Shown one piece after another: positions 1-8,308 of a stretch of 64,000 nt of DNA. The notes beneath the pieces are model-generated. The model had not been told where the DNA came from and searched no databases. It saw only the letters and a program-made list of their open reading frames with translations. Location of the stretch: NCBI RefSeq assembly GCF_004766125.1, contig NZ_SJSA01000001.1, positions 186,001 through 250,000 of the forward strand. Direction: 5' to 3'. This DNA comes from Duncaniella freteri (lineage in GTDB: Bacteria; Bacteroidota; Bacteroidia; Bacteroidales; Muribaculaceae). Position numbers and translations under genes: made by a program. Positions within the stretch are counted from its first letter, which is position 1; every line of letters begins with the position of its first letter.

Positions 1-1137
1 TACATCTCATACCTCAAACTGCATGCCTCGTATGGTAACCCTGGCAACCAGAACTATGACGCCAAACTCGCATCAAGCATATACAACTACACCAACGAAT
101 ACATCAATCCATTCGGTCTTTCAGCACTTGTCAGCCAATGGGGCAACAACTGGCTCGAATGGCAGAAAACAAAGACATATAATATCGGTTTGACCACCAC
201 CATGTTCGAGAACAAACTGTCGTTCAATATTGACTATCAGATACGCAAGTCAAATCCCATGCTCGTGAGAATTCAGCTCCCGAGTTCGACCGGCACAACC
301 ACTGCTCCCATGAATATCGGAGGCACCGACAACCGTTCAGTCTCTGTGGCTGCCACATATTACATATTACGCAAAGGCGACCTCAACTGGTACGTAAGTG
401 CAAACCTCAACCACAACACCACCGACTACTACAATATCGGTAAGACTCTTGAAAAATACAACAAGGACGGAAAGGATGAAGCAGGAAAGACTGAAGGAAG
501 AAATCTCAGCAAGGCTCTCACACGAATGTACGACGGTGCAAGCACCACCGGACTCTATGCAGTGCGTTCGGCAGGCATCGACCCGGCAACAGGCAACGAG
601 GTGTTCATACGCAAGGACGGCACTTACACATTTGAATGGGACCCCGAGGATGAAGTCCTGGTAGGAGACACCAACCCCAAATTTACCGGATCATTCAGCA
701 CTTCGCTCCTATATAAAGGCTTCTCTTTCGGAGCAGCATTCACCTACCGTACAGGTGGAGACGTTGTCCTTTCCACACTTATGGATAAAGTCGAGAACAT
801 AGGCAAAGACCAGATCAAACAGAACCAAGACCGCCGTGCCCTCACCGACCGATGGAAAAAGCCAGGTGACATAGCCAAATACAAGCGCATCGATGACCAC
901 AGTGTATCTCATGCCAGCAGTCGATTCATTGCCACTGAACACACTATCGAATGCTCATCCATCAACATAGGATACCGCACCACTCAATGGCCGTTCCTGC
1001 GCACAATGGGTATGACATCAATCGACATCCGTGCTTACATGAACGACATATTCCGCATATCCAACATCAAAGAAGAGCGCGGCATCGACTACCCGTTCCA
1101 GCGTTCATTCTCTCTTTCCATCGGACTGGGCTTCTAA
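1..1137 (+). CDS. SusC-family TonB-dependent outer membrane transporter, C-terminal part (5' end outside window)
   Basis: The frame is open from the first base of the window to the TAA at 1135-1137, so the real gene starts upstream and only about 378 C-terminal residues are seen. The visible part is beta-barrel sequence typical of SusC proteins: alternating aromatic strands, a segment with ASYGNPGNQ, a QKTKTYNIGL strand, and a C-terminal strand ending in aromatic Phe (SLSIGLGF). SusC proteins import glycans or peptides across the outer membrane using TonB energy. The gene is followed after 28 bp by susD, as usual. Signal peptide, carboxypeptidase-regulatory and plug domains must lie outside the window. 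Confidence 0.93.
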   Translation, partial: YISYLKLHASYGNPGNQNYDAKLASSIYNYTNEYINPFGLSALVSQWGNNWLEWQKTKTYNIGLTTTMFENKLSFNIDYQIRKSNPMLVRIQLPSSTGTTTAPMNIGGTDNRSVSVAATYYILRKGDLNWYVSANLNHNTTDYYNIGKTLEKYNKDGKDEAGKTEGRNLSKALTRMYDGASTTGLYAVRSAGIDPATGNEVFIRKDGTYTFEWDPEDEVLVGDTNPKFTGSFSTSLLYKGFSFGAAFTYRTGGDVVLSTLMDKVENIGKDQIKQNQDRRALTDRWKKPGDIAKYKRIDDHSVSHASSRFIATEHTIECSSINIGYRTTQWPFLRTMGMTSIDIRAYMNDIFRISNIKEERGIDYPFQRSFSLSIGLGF

Positions 1138-1165
1138 TTTCGTCATAATCTTAACAATATCAATC

Positions 1166-2719
1166 ATGAAAATGAAATTCAATATATTACCCATAGCCAT
1201 CACCGCTGTGCTCGGAGCCGGAATGTCATCATGCAACGACTGGCTCAGAGTAGATATGGAGGACAAAGTGATGGAAAAAACCATGTTTAGCGACTACAAA
1301 GGCTATTGCACCGCTCTCAACGGAATATATATCGGCATGAACGGCCTATACAGCAATCAGCTGTCAACAGGAGCAATTGATGTAATGGCACAATACTACA
1401 ACGTGACCGAAAACAACAGTCATTCCAAACGACTTTATGCCGGATACAAATATAACGATCCTTCAATAAAGACATCCATCGAAAACATCTGGCAGACACT
1501 GTATAACCTTATCGCTAACACAAACGTGGTGATAGAACACACCGAGACAGGAGATGTCCTGAATGAAAAACAGAGAGGCATCATACGCGGAGAAGCATTC
1601 GCCCTCAGAGCCTTCCTTCATTTCGACCTGTTACGCCTGTTCGGACCCATATACAGCACATCACCCGACCAGGTATGCATCCCATATCAGGAATCATCAC
1701 AACGCGTCATACAACCCCTCCTCCCTGCCAGTGAAGTACTCGGAAAAATCATCAATGACCTGAAAGAAGCAGAGTCATTGCTGTCACAGTATGACCCGAT
1801 CATCACGGAAGGTGTAGGCAACATTCTGACCAATGACGACGGCGTATCGACCTACGACACATCATTCCGACAGCTCCGCCTCAACTACTATGCGGTAGAG
1901 GCGATGCTCGCTCGTGCTTATCTGTGGAAAGGCGACAAAACCGAAGCATACAAATATGCCAAGACCAATGTCATTGACAAAGTAACCACCGAAGATCTTG
2001 AGGTATTCCCCTGGGTGACCCTAAGCCAGATTGACGCAGAAGGAAAGAACGACTACCTGTTCTCTTCAGAAGTAATATTCTCACTCTACAACTCCAAAAG
2101 AGTCGACAATGTGCTACGCGCCAACTTCATATCAACACTGACCCTCGCAAACCGACTCACATTTGTCGGGTCGAGCCTCTCAAGCAACTCCAAAGTAGCC
2201 ACTTTCTATGATGATCTCGGCGACTATCGCAGGAAAATGTGGTCAACCATAGACCCAACCGATGAGGAAATCGAAGCCGCCGGTCCATGGGGAGAAGCTC
2301 TGCCCACACTCGTGTTCAATAAATATGATGAATTCACCAAGGATGCCATAAACAATTCAACCGGCACTGTCACCACCTATCGTTTCATGGTTCCGCTCAT
2401 ACGCCTGAGCGAAATGTACCTGATTGCGGCTGAGAGTTCACCAAACACAACTGAAGCTCTTGAACTAATCAATACTCTACGTCTGCACCGCAACTGCCGA
2501 GACCTCCCCGCCGACACTGATATCGACAGAGCGATAACATATGAGATGGCTCGTGAAGTGATTGGCGAAGGACAGTTATTCTACTTCTACAAACGTCGTG
2601 CCATGACCGAAATCATCTCCGGCACATCCATTGATGGCAAATATAATATGCAGTTAAGCAACTATACATTGCCATTGCCTGACTCGGAAATTGAAGAAAG
2701 AAATATTTCAAATCTATAA
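1166..2719 (+). CDS. SusD/RagB-family nutrient-binding outer membrane lipoprotein
   Basis: A 517-aa protein with a lipoprotein signal peptide (GAGMSSC, lipid Cys about residue 23) followed by the SusD N-terminal start NDWLRVDMEDKV. The central part has the helical TPR-like features of SusD (RGEAFALRAFLHFDLLRLFG) and the C-terminal RagB region with IRLSEMYLIAAE. SusD caps the SusC barrel from outside and binds the ligand. It lies 28 bp after susC and 27 bp before a DUF4843 lipoprotein gene, so the four genes are one operon. The substrate cannot be read from this protein; no polysaccharide-degrading enzyme is encoded nearby. Confidence 0.94.
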   Translation: MKMKFNILPIAITAVLGAGMSSCNDWLRVDMEDKVMEKTMFSDYKGYCTALNGIYIGMNGLYSNQLSTGAIDVMAQYYNVTENNSHSKRLYAGYKYNDPSIKTSIENIWQTLYNLIANTNVVIEHTETGDVLNEKQRGIIRGEAFALRAFLHFDLLRLFGPIYSTSPDQVCIPYQESSQRVIQPLLPASEVLGKIINDLKEAESLLSQYDPIITEGVGNILTNDDGVSTYDTSFRQLRLNYYAVEAMLARAYLWKGDKTEAYKYAKTNVIDKVTTEDLEVFPWVTLSQIDAEGKNDYLFSSEVIFSLYNSKRVDNVLRANFISTLTLANRLTFVGSSLSSNSKVATFYDDLGDYRRKMWSTIDPTDEEIEAAGPWGEALPTLVFNKYDEFTKDAINNSTGTVTTYRFMVPLIRLSEMYLIAAESSPNTTEALELINTLRLHRNCRDLPADTDIDRAITYEMAREVIGEGQLFYFYKRRAMTEIISGTSIDGKYNMQLSNYTLPLPDSEIEERNISNL

Positions 2720-2746
2720 TAAATTTACACCTCTATATAATTCACT

Positions 2747-3640
2747 ATGAAGATTTTAAGATTCCTAATGGTGCCCATAGCTGCATTGATTGCAATGAGC
2801 AGCTGTAGCAAACATGAGATCGAAAACTATAGCGGAGTCGATGCGATATTCTTTGACCAGCAGCACTTAGGTGCGGCTCACGAAAGCTGGATAATACTCA
2901 AACGCCTCACCCACAAGAACTATACATTGGTCAACTTTAACAAGATTCTTGAATCCGACAGCCTTTTACGCATAAAGATCGAAACGACCGGTTATCTAAA
3001 GGACTATGAACGACCTTTCCGTATAGAAGTAGTTGCCGACAGTACCGATGCAATAGAGGGAGAAGAATTTGAACTCATCAATCCCAATCTCTCGATCCTT
3101 CCGGGCGAGAACACAACATTCATGGAGGTAAAGGTCCACAAGACCGAACGAATGCTTGAGCAGGGATATCGAGTACAGTTCAGACTCATACCCGGCGAAC
3201 ATTTCACACTCCCATTCGGACAAAAAGGTATCGGAAATATGCCACTCAGAGACTCCGGAGACAATGATCCCGAATATGGCAAGAACTCCGATCCTTCAGT
3301 ACATAATCTTTATATCACAGCTGAGCTGACACAGCCTGATCAATGGCCCTCTGTACCTGGGCATATACATTACCTGGGCACATTCTCAAAGAAAAAATAT
3401 AAACTGATCCTGGAGTTATGCAAACCATACGGATGGGGTATCCTTGAATGGGAAAATCCCCAAAAGATGCCTATGGACCGCCTCAACATAATAAAGCAGA
3501 CCACTGCATCTTATCTGGTAAAGCAGTATGAACTCGGACGCGAACACTGGGTTATCGACGAAGACGGCTCTATGATGTGGGTAAAAACCTGTCCGTGGTC
3601 TGACGGAGCACGTCCGGAGGATCTTGTAGACAAAAACTAA
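2747..3640 (+). CDS. DUF4843 domain lipoprotein, accessory to SusCD
   Basis: A 297-aa protein with a signal peptide and lipobox (AMSSC, Cys at residue 20). After the lipid Cys it has the typical DUF4843 opening (acidic stretch, then a Tyr and a DAIFF-like strand) and a segment TTFMEVKVHKTERM that fits the family's beta-sandwich repeats. DUF4843 lipoproteins normally follow susD in four-gene clusters with a PKD-like lipoprotein, exactly as here. By analogy with B. thetaiotaomicron four-component SusCD complexes (recalled, not checked), it probably sits on the cell surface with the SusCD pair. Function is unknown; assignment rests on gene order and sequence style. Confidence 0.75.
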   Translation: MKILRFLMVPIAALIAMSSCSKHEIENYSGVDAIFFDQQHLGAAHESWIILKRLTHKNYTLVNFNKILESDSLLRIKIETTGYLKDYERPFRIEVVADSTDAIEGEEFELINPNLSILPGENTTFMEVKVHKTERMLEQGYRVQFRLIPGEHFTLPFGQKGIGNMPLRDSGDNDPEYGKNSDPSVHNLYITAELTQPDQWPSVPGHIHYLGTFSKKKYKLILELCKPYGWGILEWENPQKMPMDRLNIIKQTTASYLVKQYELGREHWVIDEDGSMMWVKTCPWSDGARPEDLVDKN

Positions 3641-3662
3641 AATCGTATAAATATCGACAAAT

Positions 3663-5240
3663 ATGATAACAAAATATATTCTACCTGTGGTCGCAATTGC
3701 CTTGGCAGCAACATCATGTGTCGAGGACAAAGGCAACTATGAGTACACTGAACTCAATGAGGTGTCAATCGATGAGGTTGAGGAACGTTACAACGTACTG
3801 TCACAACTTGACGATCTTGTCATCAAGCCTAAAGTCACAGGATCATTGTCAGGCGAACAACTCGACAACTACGAATTCAAATGGCACATATGCAACGGCG
3901 GAGTAACTTCAAACAATGGAGCTCCTCACACCCATAAAGTCATCGGACATGAAAAGGATCTCAACTGGCACGTAGATATAGAATCCGGAAGCTACAGCAT
4001 CATATACACTGTATCAGAGAAAAATACAGGAATCGAGTCTACGTTCAGCATACCGCTGACTGTATCCAGCCCCAACTCCAAAGGATTTCTCTTGTATGGC
4101 GGAGTCAATGGGTCATCCACAATCGGTCTGGACATGCTCTCCATGCCTATCAATCGTGACACAGTAATGATCGAGGATGTATTCGATAATTCACAGCTCA
4201 ATCTCACATCTCCGCGTAAATTATTTTATTCAGGCACACACTACAACAAAGACCCGGAGACATCCGATGCCATAAAGTTCTACATGATGACTGAGGATGA
4301 GACATACCTGATGAATATAGGTGATAAATTCACAATAGCCTCAACCTTCAGCGCACTTGGAAAGATTGATTGCCAATACGACATTAAGCGGCCCATCCGT
4401 CCTGTGGATGTATTCCCGAAAGGAGGCTACAACATGTCATCCAATCTCAGCAACCGACTAAGGATGTACATGACCGAGGACGCGATCTTTGCCAACAGCT
4501 TTATGGGACTGGAGTACTATGCACTACCTGCCAACAGATATTCCAACACAGCGACATCCCCCCTCTTTAAATTCTATCCTGACATATTCTTTAATATCCC
4601 GGCATTATCCAACTATTCTGCAACGGCCTATATCTACGATACCGACAGTGACAAATTAGTGACATTCTCTATCAATTTCGGTAATGTGGAGAAATCCGTT
4701 GAAATTGAAGACAAACCAAACGATGCCTGGTCATTTGATTTCAAAAAGGAGAACAGAAAACTTGTATATGGAGAATCGGGATACAGCTCCTCAGGTCTGA
4801 TATATCTTCTTGTCAAGGACAGCAATAACGGCGATCTGTTCATATACACCATGGATAGAAACAAGAACAAGAACCTGTTCCCCGTCGACAAGAATATAGC
4901 TGAGGGCATCGAGAACGGTAAATTCATGTGTTTCTCACCGGCACGCTATTCGTTGTTTTATGCAATAGGAAACACCATATATCAATATGATTATAATATC
5001 GGAAGCCAAAAGCTGATCAAGACAGCTTTGGATAGCGAAATCACATTCTTAGAAACAGAATACCAGTCCGGACATAAGTCCGACCAGCTTATTGTAGCTA
5101 CCTGGAGCGACAGTGATAAAGGCATGATATATAAATATGATGTAAACACCAATCCGAATATTACTGAGATCAAGCTACGAGAGCGCGACCAGTGGCCCAC
5201 TCGACTAAAAATCAAGGATATTGAATGGTTTAATTACTAA
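3663..5240 (+). CDS. PKD-like family surface lipoprotein, last gene of the SusCD operon
   Basis: A 525-aa lipoprotein: hydrophobic leader, lipobox AATSC with Cys at residue 19, then VEDKGNYEYTELNEV, the standard start of the PKD-like lipoproteins found downstream of DUF4843 genes. An Ig/PKD-like N-terminal part (about 30-140) is followed by what looks like a beta-propeller-like region with repeated short strands such as KGFLLYGGVNG and SLFYAIGNTIYQYDYNIG. It starts 22 bp after the DUF4843 gene and is followed by a terminator at 5309-5333. It is probably an extracellular ligand-binding or lid-associated component of the transporter; no catalytic motif is evident. Confidence 0.75.
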   Translation: MITKYILPVVAIALAATSCVEDKGNYEYTELNEVSIDEVEERYNVLSQLDDLVIKPKVTGSLSGEQLDNYEFKWHICNGGVTSNNGAPHTHKVIGHEKDLNWHVDIESGSYSIIYTVSEKNTGIESTFSIPLTVSSPNSKGFLLYGGVNGSSTIGLDMLSMPINRDTVMIEDVFDNSQLNLTSPRKLFYSGTHYNKDPETSDAIKFYMMTEDETYLMNIGDKFTIASTFSALGKIDCQYDIKRPIRPVDVFPKGGYNMSSNLSNRLRMYMTEDAIFANSFMGLEYYALPANRYSNTATSPLFKFYPDIFFNIPALSNYSATAYIYDTDSDKLVTFSINFGNVEKSVEIEDKPNDAWSFDFKKENRKLVYGESGYSSSGLIYLLVKDSNNGDLFIYTMDRNKNKNLFPVDKNIAEGIENGKFMCFSPARYSLFYAIGNTIYQYDYNIGSQKLIKTALDSEITFLETEYQSGHKSDQLIVATWSDSDKGMIYKYDVNTNPNITEIKLRERDQWPTRLKIKDIEWFNY

Positions 5241-5308
5241 TCAACGGATTGTTCTTTTAATCAGACATACAGCATAATCCGCCATTCGGTATGCCAGTAC
5301 AGTTTTTG

Positions 5309-5333
5309 TCCCGGAATGCATTAGCTTCCGGGA
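5309..5333 (+). terminator. Rho-independent terminator of the first SusCD operon
   Basis: The arms TCCCGGAA (5309-5316) and TTCCGGGA (5326-5333) form a perfect 8-bp stem with a 9-nt loop, followed by a T-rich tract (TATTTTTATAT). It lies 69 bp after the stop of the PKD-like lipoprotein gene. Confidence 0.8.
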
Positions 5334-5358
5334 TATTTTTATATAAGATGGTCAGAAC

Positions 5359-5907
5359 CTATATCAACCTTTTGGTGACATGTATACCTGGACGGTTGTG
5401 GAGAGTGAGAGATGATGCCATGACCACAGCCCCTGACGGCAGTTCGGAACGATAGGTGATGAAGTAGTGTTCCGGAGCCATGAAATCAAGTATGAACGAT
5501 GCTGTATCGACAGGCATACCATCCTCACGACCGCTTACAATACGTTCGCGTATCACAACATCAAATCCCTTAAGCTCTATAGCAAGGCTCACTGCCCCAC
5601 GGTCTGTTACATCAGTCAATCCGTGACGCCTTAACACTACAGAACCATCATCAAAACATATAAACTCAATAGCCGGCTCCACCAGATGCGTGCCATCACA
5701 TACCTTTTCTCTTGAGATCACACCTGACAGAAGAATCTCCCTCACCGGTCCAGGAGCGGCACGCTTTCCACATAAAGCCACCACCATCGCAGCTATTGTG
5801 ACAGCTATAACATAGAATTCGACGGATTGCAATATCGAGGCAAGCAGCATAATATTCTTGTTGAAAGACACAAATTTAGCAATTATGGCGGAGAGCGCAA
5901 ACCCCAT
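5359..5907 (-). CDS. Hypothetical membrane-anchored protein
   Basis: A 182-aa protein I do not recognise. One strong hydrophobic segment (about residues 20-45, MLLASILQSVEFYVIAVTIA onward) is followed by a soluble, probably beta-rich domain of about 130 residues. The segment CDGTHLVEPAIEFICFDDGS and later RSELPSGAVV contain nothing catalytic that I can name. The start may be the ATG at 5907 or, just as likely, the internal ATG at 5850 directly before the membrane segment (163 aa). It is divergent from the MscS gene, with under 50 bp between the starts if the longer form is used. Orientation and single TM suggest a membrane-tethered domain; no function assigned. Confidence 0.6.
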   Translation of the reverse strand: MGFALSAIIAKFVSFNKNIMLLASILQSVEFYVIAVTIAAMVVALCGKRAAPGPVREILLSGVISREKVCDGTHLVEPAIEFICFDDGSVVLRRHGLTDVTDRGAVSLAIELKGFDVVIRERIVSGREDGMPVDTASFILDFMAPEHYFITYRSELPSGAVVMASSLTLHNRPGIHVTKRLI

Positions 5908-5952
5908 CAGGGATTGAAACGTTAATCATGTACACGTTTTAACATTTTGATT

Positions 5953-7305
5953 ATGCTTACCGCCGATATCATTCCTTCCCACAAAGTGGCACAATGGCTC
6001 CTTTCTCACATCCATCGGTTCCTTAACTGGTTCGGTCTGGAAAAAGACCGTGTCACGGAAGAGTTCCTGTATACCGCCATCATCGTGATCGCCGCCCTTT
6101 TCATAGGCTGGGCGATAGGGAATCTCGTGAGGATGATTGTGCGCAAATGGGTGAAAGTACGTCGGCCCGAACTGGCACAAGAACTGGTGCAGAAACATGT
6201 GATAGTCCATTGCTGTCGCATCATCCCTCCTCTTGTCATACTCGGGCTACTGCCTTTTGCATTTACCGGACACTCCATAATCAATACTATAATAATGCGC
6301 GGGCTACTCATATACACCTCTATAGTAGTGTGCATGGCAATATGCTCAGTCTCCTCATTCACGTGGGCTCGTCTTGAAGAAAAACGCAACACCCGAAACC
6401 TCCCACTCAGAGGGATTCTCGACACTATAATAGGGATACTATGGGTGATAACCGTTATTGTATGCGTAGCCATTCTTGTCAACAGGTCACCAGTGGCACT
6501 GCTCACCGGACTTGGTGCTTTCGCGGCTGTGCTGATGCTTGTGTTCAAGGACAGTATCCTCGGACTGGTAGCCGGACTACAGCTCTCCCAAAATGACATG
6601 TTGCATGTAGGAGACTGGATAGTAGTACCCTCGACCATAGCCAACGGCATAGTGACCGATGTGTCGCTTACAGCAGTAAAGGTTCGCAACTGGGACAACA
6701 CCATTGTCACCCTTCCGCCCTATACCCTTGTTTCCGGCTCGTTCCAGAACTGGCGGGGAATGAGCCAGAGCGGTGTGCGTCAGATCGCACGGTCAATACT
6801 TGTCGACATATACACGATCACGCAAGCCACCCCGGAATTCCTGAATACGATAATAGTGCGCTTCCCTATCCTCAAATCGTATATCGAAAAACTTGAGACA
6901 TCGAAGGAAACTATCTTCGACCCTGGCACAGCCACGGTCAACGGCACTATTGAGACTAACCTCGGACTTTATCGTGCCTACCTGTGTGAATGGCTGCTCA
7001 ACAATCCTTCCATATCTTCATCCAATCAGATACTTGTACGCCTGCTTGCCCCAACAGAGTACGGCATACCACTACAGGTATGGTGCTTCACATCCACCAC
7101 GGCATGGACCGCATATGAGGCTATACAGAGTGCGCTTTTCGAGCACATAGCAGTCACAGCTCCTGAGTTCGGACTCAGACTGTTCAACGACACATCGGGA
7201 GCTGATGTGCTCTCCATCGACACCATCCCTGATCCGGAAGTCCTGAATCAAGCAGCATCTACACCCCAAGAATCTCAAGAAGAGGACCGGCAAGCACAGA
7301 AGTAA
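5953..7305 (+). CDS. MscS-family mechanosensitive ion channel (YbdG-like)
   Basis: About 450 aa. Five hydrophobic segments (roughly residues 38-60, 83-104, 110-133, 153-177 and 180-210) end in the pore-lining helix and the MscS-type beta domain (MLHVGDWIVVP, then the NWDNTIVTLPPYTLVSGSFQ stretch). This length and the C-terminal domain with LLAPTEYGIPLQVW resemble the YbdG/MscM branch rather than short MscS. Such channels release solutes on osmotic downshock. I chose the ATG at 5953; a TTG two codons upstream (5947) is also in frame but less likely. The 3' end overlaps the convergent lrgB gene by 47 bp. Confidence 0.9.
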   Translation: MLTADIIPSHKVAQWLLSHIHRFLNWFGLEKDRVTEEFLYTAIIVIAALFIGWAIGNLVRMIVRKWVKVRRPELAQELVQKHVIVHCCRIIPPLVILGLLPFAFTGHSIINTIIMRGLLIYTSIVVCMAICSVSSFTWARLEEKRNTRNLPLRGILDTIIGILWVITVIVCVAILVNRSPVALLTGLGAFAAVLMLVFKDSILGLVAGLQLSQNDMLHVGDWIVVPSTIANGIVTDVSLTAVKVRNWDNTIVTLPPYTLVSGSFQNWRGMSQSGVRQIARSILVDIYTITQATPEFLNTIIVRFPILKSYIEKLETSKETIFDPGTATVNGTIETNLGLYRAYLCEWLLNNPSISSSNQILVRLLAPTEYGIPLQVWCFTSTTAWTAYEAIQSALFEHIAVTAPEFGLRLFNDTSGADVLSIDTIPDPEVLNQAASTPQESQEEDRQAQK

Positions 7306-7951
7306 GAACACCGTTCAGAATAAGCCCCACTGTGGCATATGCCCCATAACGCTCCGAAAGCTGATTTACACGGCTTGTGCCGATGACATGGGCTGCGGTG
7401 CCCATACTGATGCCCTGAGCTACAGGACTGCTGATATTTCCGAAACTCAACACTTTGAGCCCCACCACGGCTCCAAGCAGCCCCACAAGCACCACGATGG
7501 ATGCCGTCAGCGATGGAATTCCGCCAAGATGCCCGGTTATCTCTATGGCGATGGCATTGGTCACCGACTTTGGAGCAAGCGAGATGATCACCTCTCGCGA
7601 CGCGCCCATCCATTGAGCAATAAGCACCACCGATACTATCCCTACAACACATCCTGCAAGTTCACACATGAATATCGGCACAAGCTGCTTGCGTATGGTG
7701 CGCAGTTGAGTATAAAGCGGTAGTCCGAGAGCAACTATGGCGGGCTTAAGCCAAAATTCTATCATCGAACCCGGACGAGAATACTGCTCATAACTTATCC
7801 CTGTTATCTCAAGGAACCCTATGAGCACCGCCACAGAAACAAGCACCGGATGAAGGGCGGAGATACCGGTAAAGTCGCGCAAACGGCCTGCGCCGTAATA
7901 GACCATAAAGGTCAACGCAACGAGAAAAATATCACTTTCTATGAACTGCAT
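7259..7951 (-). CDS. lrgB: LrgB-family membrane protein
   Basis: A 230-aa polytopic protein with the LrgB/CidB pattern: several hydrophobic helices, the conserved APKSVTNAIAIEI segment and the GTAAHVIGTSR motif near residue 190. LrgB works with LrgA in holin/antiholin-like control of envelope integrity in Gram-positives; plant and bacterial homologues transport small carboxylates, so the actual substrate here is open. The gene is 9 bp downstream of lrgA. Its start codon lies in the second of two 29-bp tandem copies. Its 3' end overlaps the convergent MscS gene by 47 bp. Confidence 0.92.
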   Translation of the reverse strand: MQFIESDIFLVALTFMVYYGAGRLRDFTGISALHPVLVSVAVLIGFLEITGISYEQYSRPGSMIEFWLKPAIVALGLPLYTQLRTIRKQLVPIFMCELAGCVVGIVSVVLIAQWMGASREVIISLAPKSVTNAIAIEITGHLGGIPSLTASIVVLVGLLGAVVGLKVLSFGNISSPVAQGISMGTAAHVIGTSRVNQLSERYGAYATVGLILNGVLTSVLAGPLLEILGV

Positions 7952-7987
7952 GACGGAATATCACTTTCTATGAACTGCATGACGGAA
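7930..7987. repeat. Perfect 29-bp tandem duplication at the lrgA/lrgB junction
   Basis: Bases 7930-7958 and 7959-7987 are identical and adjacent. Read on the minus strand, each copy contains the lrgA stop context and an lrgB-like ATGCAGTTCATAGAAAGTGA. In the first copy the lrgA frame ends at the TGA; the ATG there runs into a stop after 13 codons. The second copy supplies the working lrgB start. Confidence 0.95.
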
Positions 7988-8308
7988 ATACTGATGGACC
8001 CGCCCTGTGACAAGAAGCACAAGCGCAGTGCTCACCACAGTAGCTACGGTTATTGCAAGCCATGAATCGGCTATAATATCAAAATAAAGCATAAGCGCGA
8101 CACCTGGAGGGACAAAGAAAAATCCCATATTAGACACCAGGAACCGACACATCGGACCCACATCCTCGACCTTGATAACTTTCTTCTCAAGAAGAGCTGT
8201 GAGCAGCAACATGCCAAGGATACTTCCCGGAATGGAAATCCCCGTGAGCCATACTATGAACTCACCTACCGCGAGACAGCCGAATATGACGGAACATTGC
8301 TTTACCAT
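7961..8308 (-). CDS. lrgA: LrgA/CidA-family membrane protein
   Basis: With the start at the ATG at 8308 the protein has 115 residues and opens with MVKQCSVIFGCLAVGEFIVW, matching the usual LrgA/CidA N-terminus; a longer frame to 8356 adds a non-hydrophobic tail that does not fit the family. Four hydrophobic segments and the family motif PGSILGMLLL and FFVPPGVALM are visible. It pairs with lrgB and the two probably form one membrane complex. The start lies inside the 3' end of the EamA gene (47-bp overlap), and the 3' end lies within a 29-bp duplication that separates it from lrgB. Confidence 0.9.
   Translation of the reverse strand: MVKQCSVIFGCLAVGEFIVWLTGISIPGSILGMLLLTALLEKKVIKVEDVGPMCRFLVSNMGFFFVPPGVALMLYFDIIADSWLAITVATVVSTALVLLVTGRVHQYFRHAVHRK

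Noticed and set aside
5947..5952. TTG start two codons upstream of the MscS ATG
   Set aside because: It would work, but ATG at 5953 is more usual and adds nothing in doubt.
6006..6710. 234-aa minus-strand frame within the MscS gene
   Set aside because: Shadow of the MscS coding sequence; low-complexity Ser/Thr/Arg translation and no start context.
7388..7723. 111-aa plus-strand frame across lrgB
   Set aside because: Antisense to lrgB with unnatural His/Tyr/Arg-rich composition.
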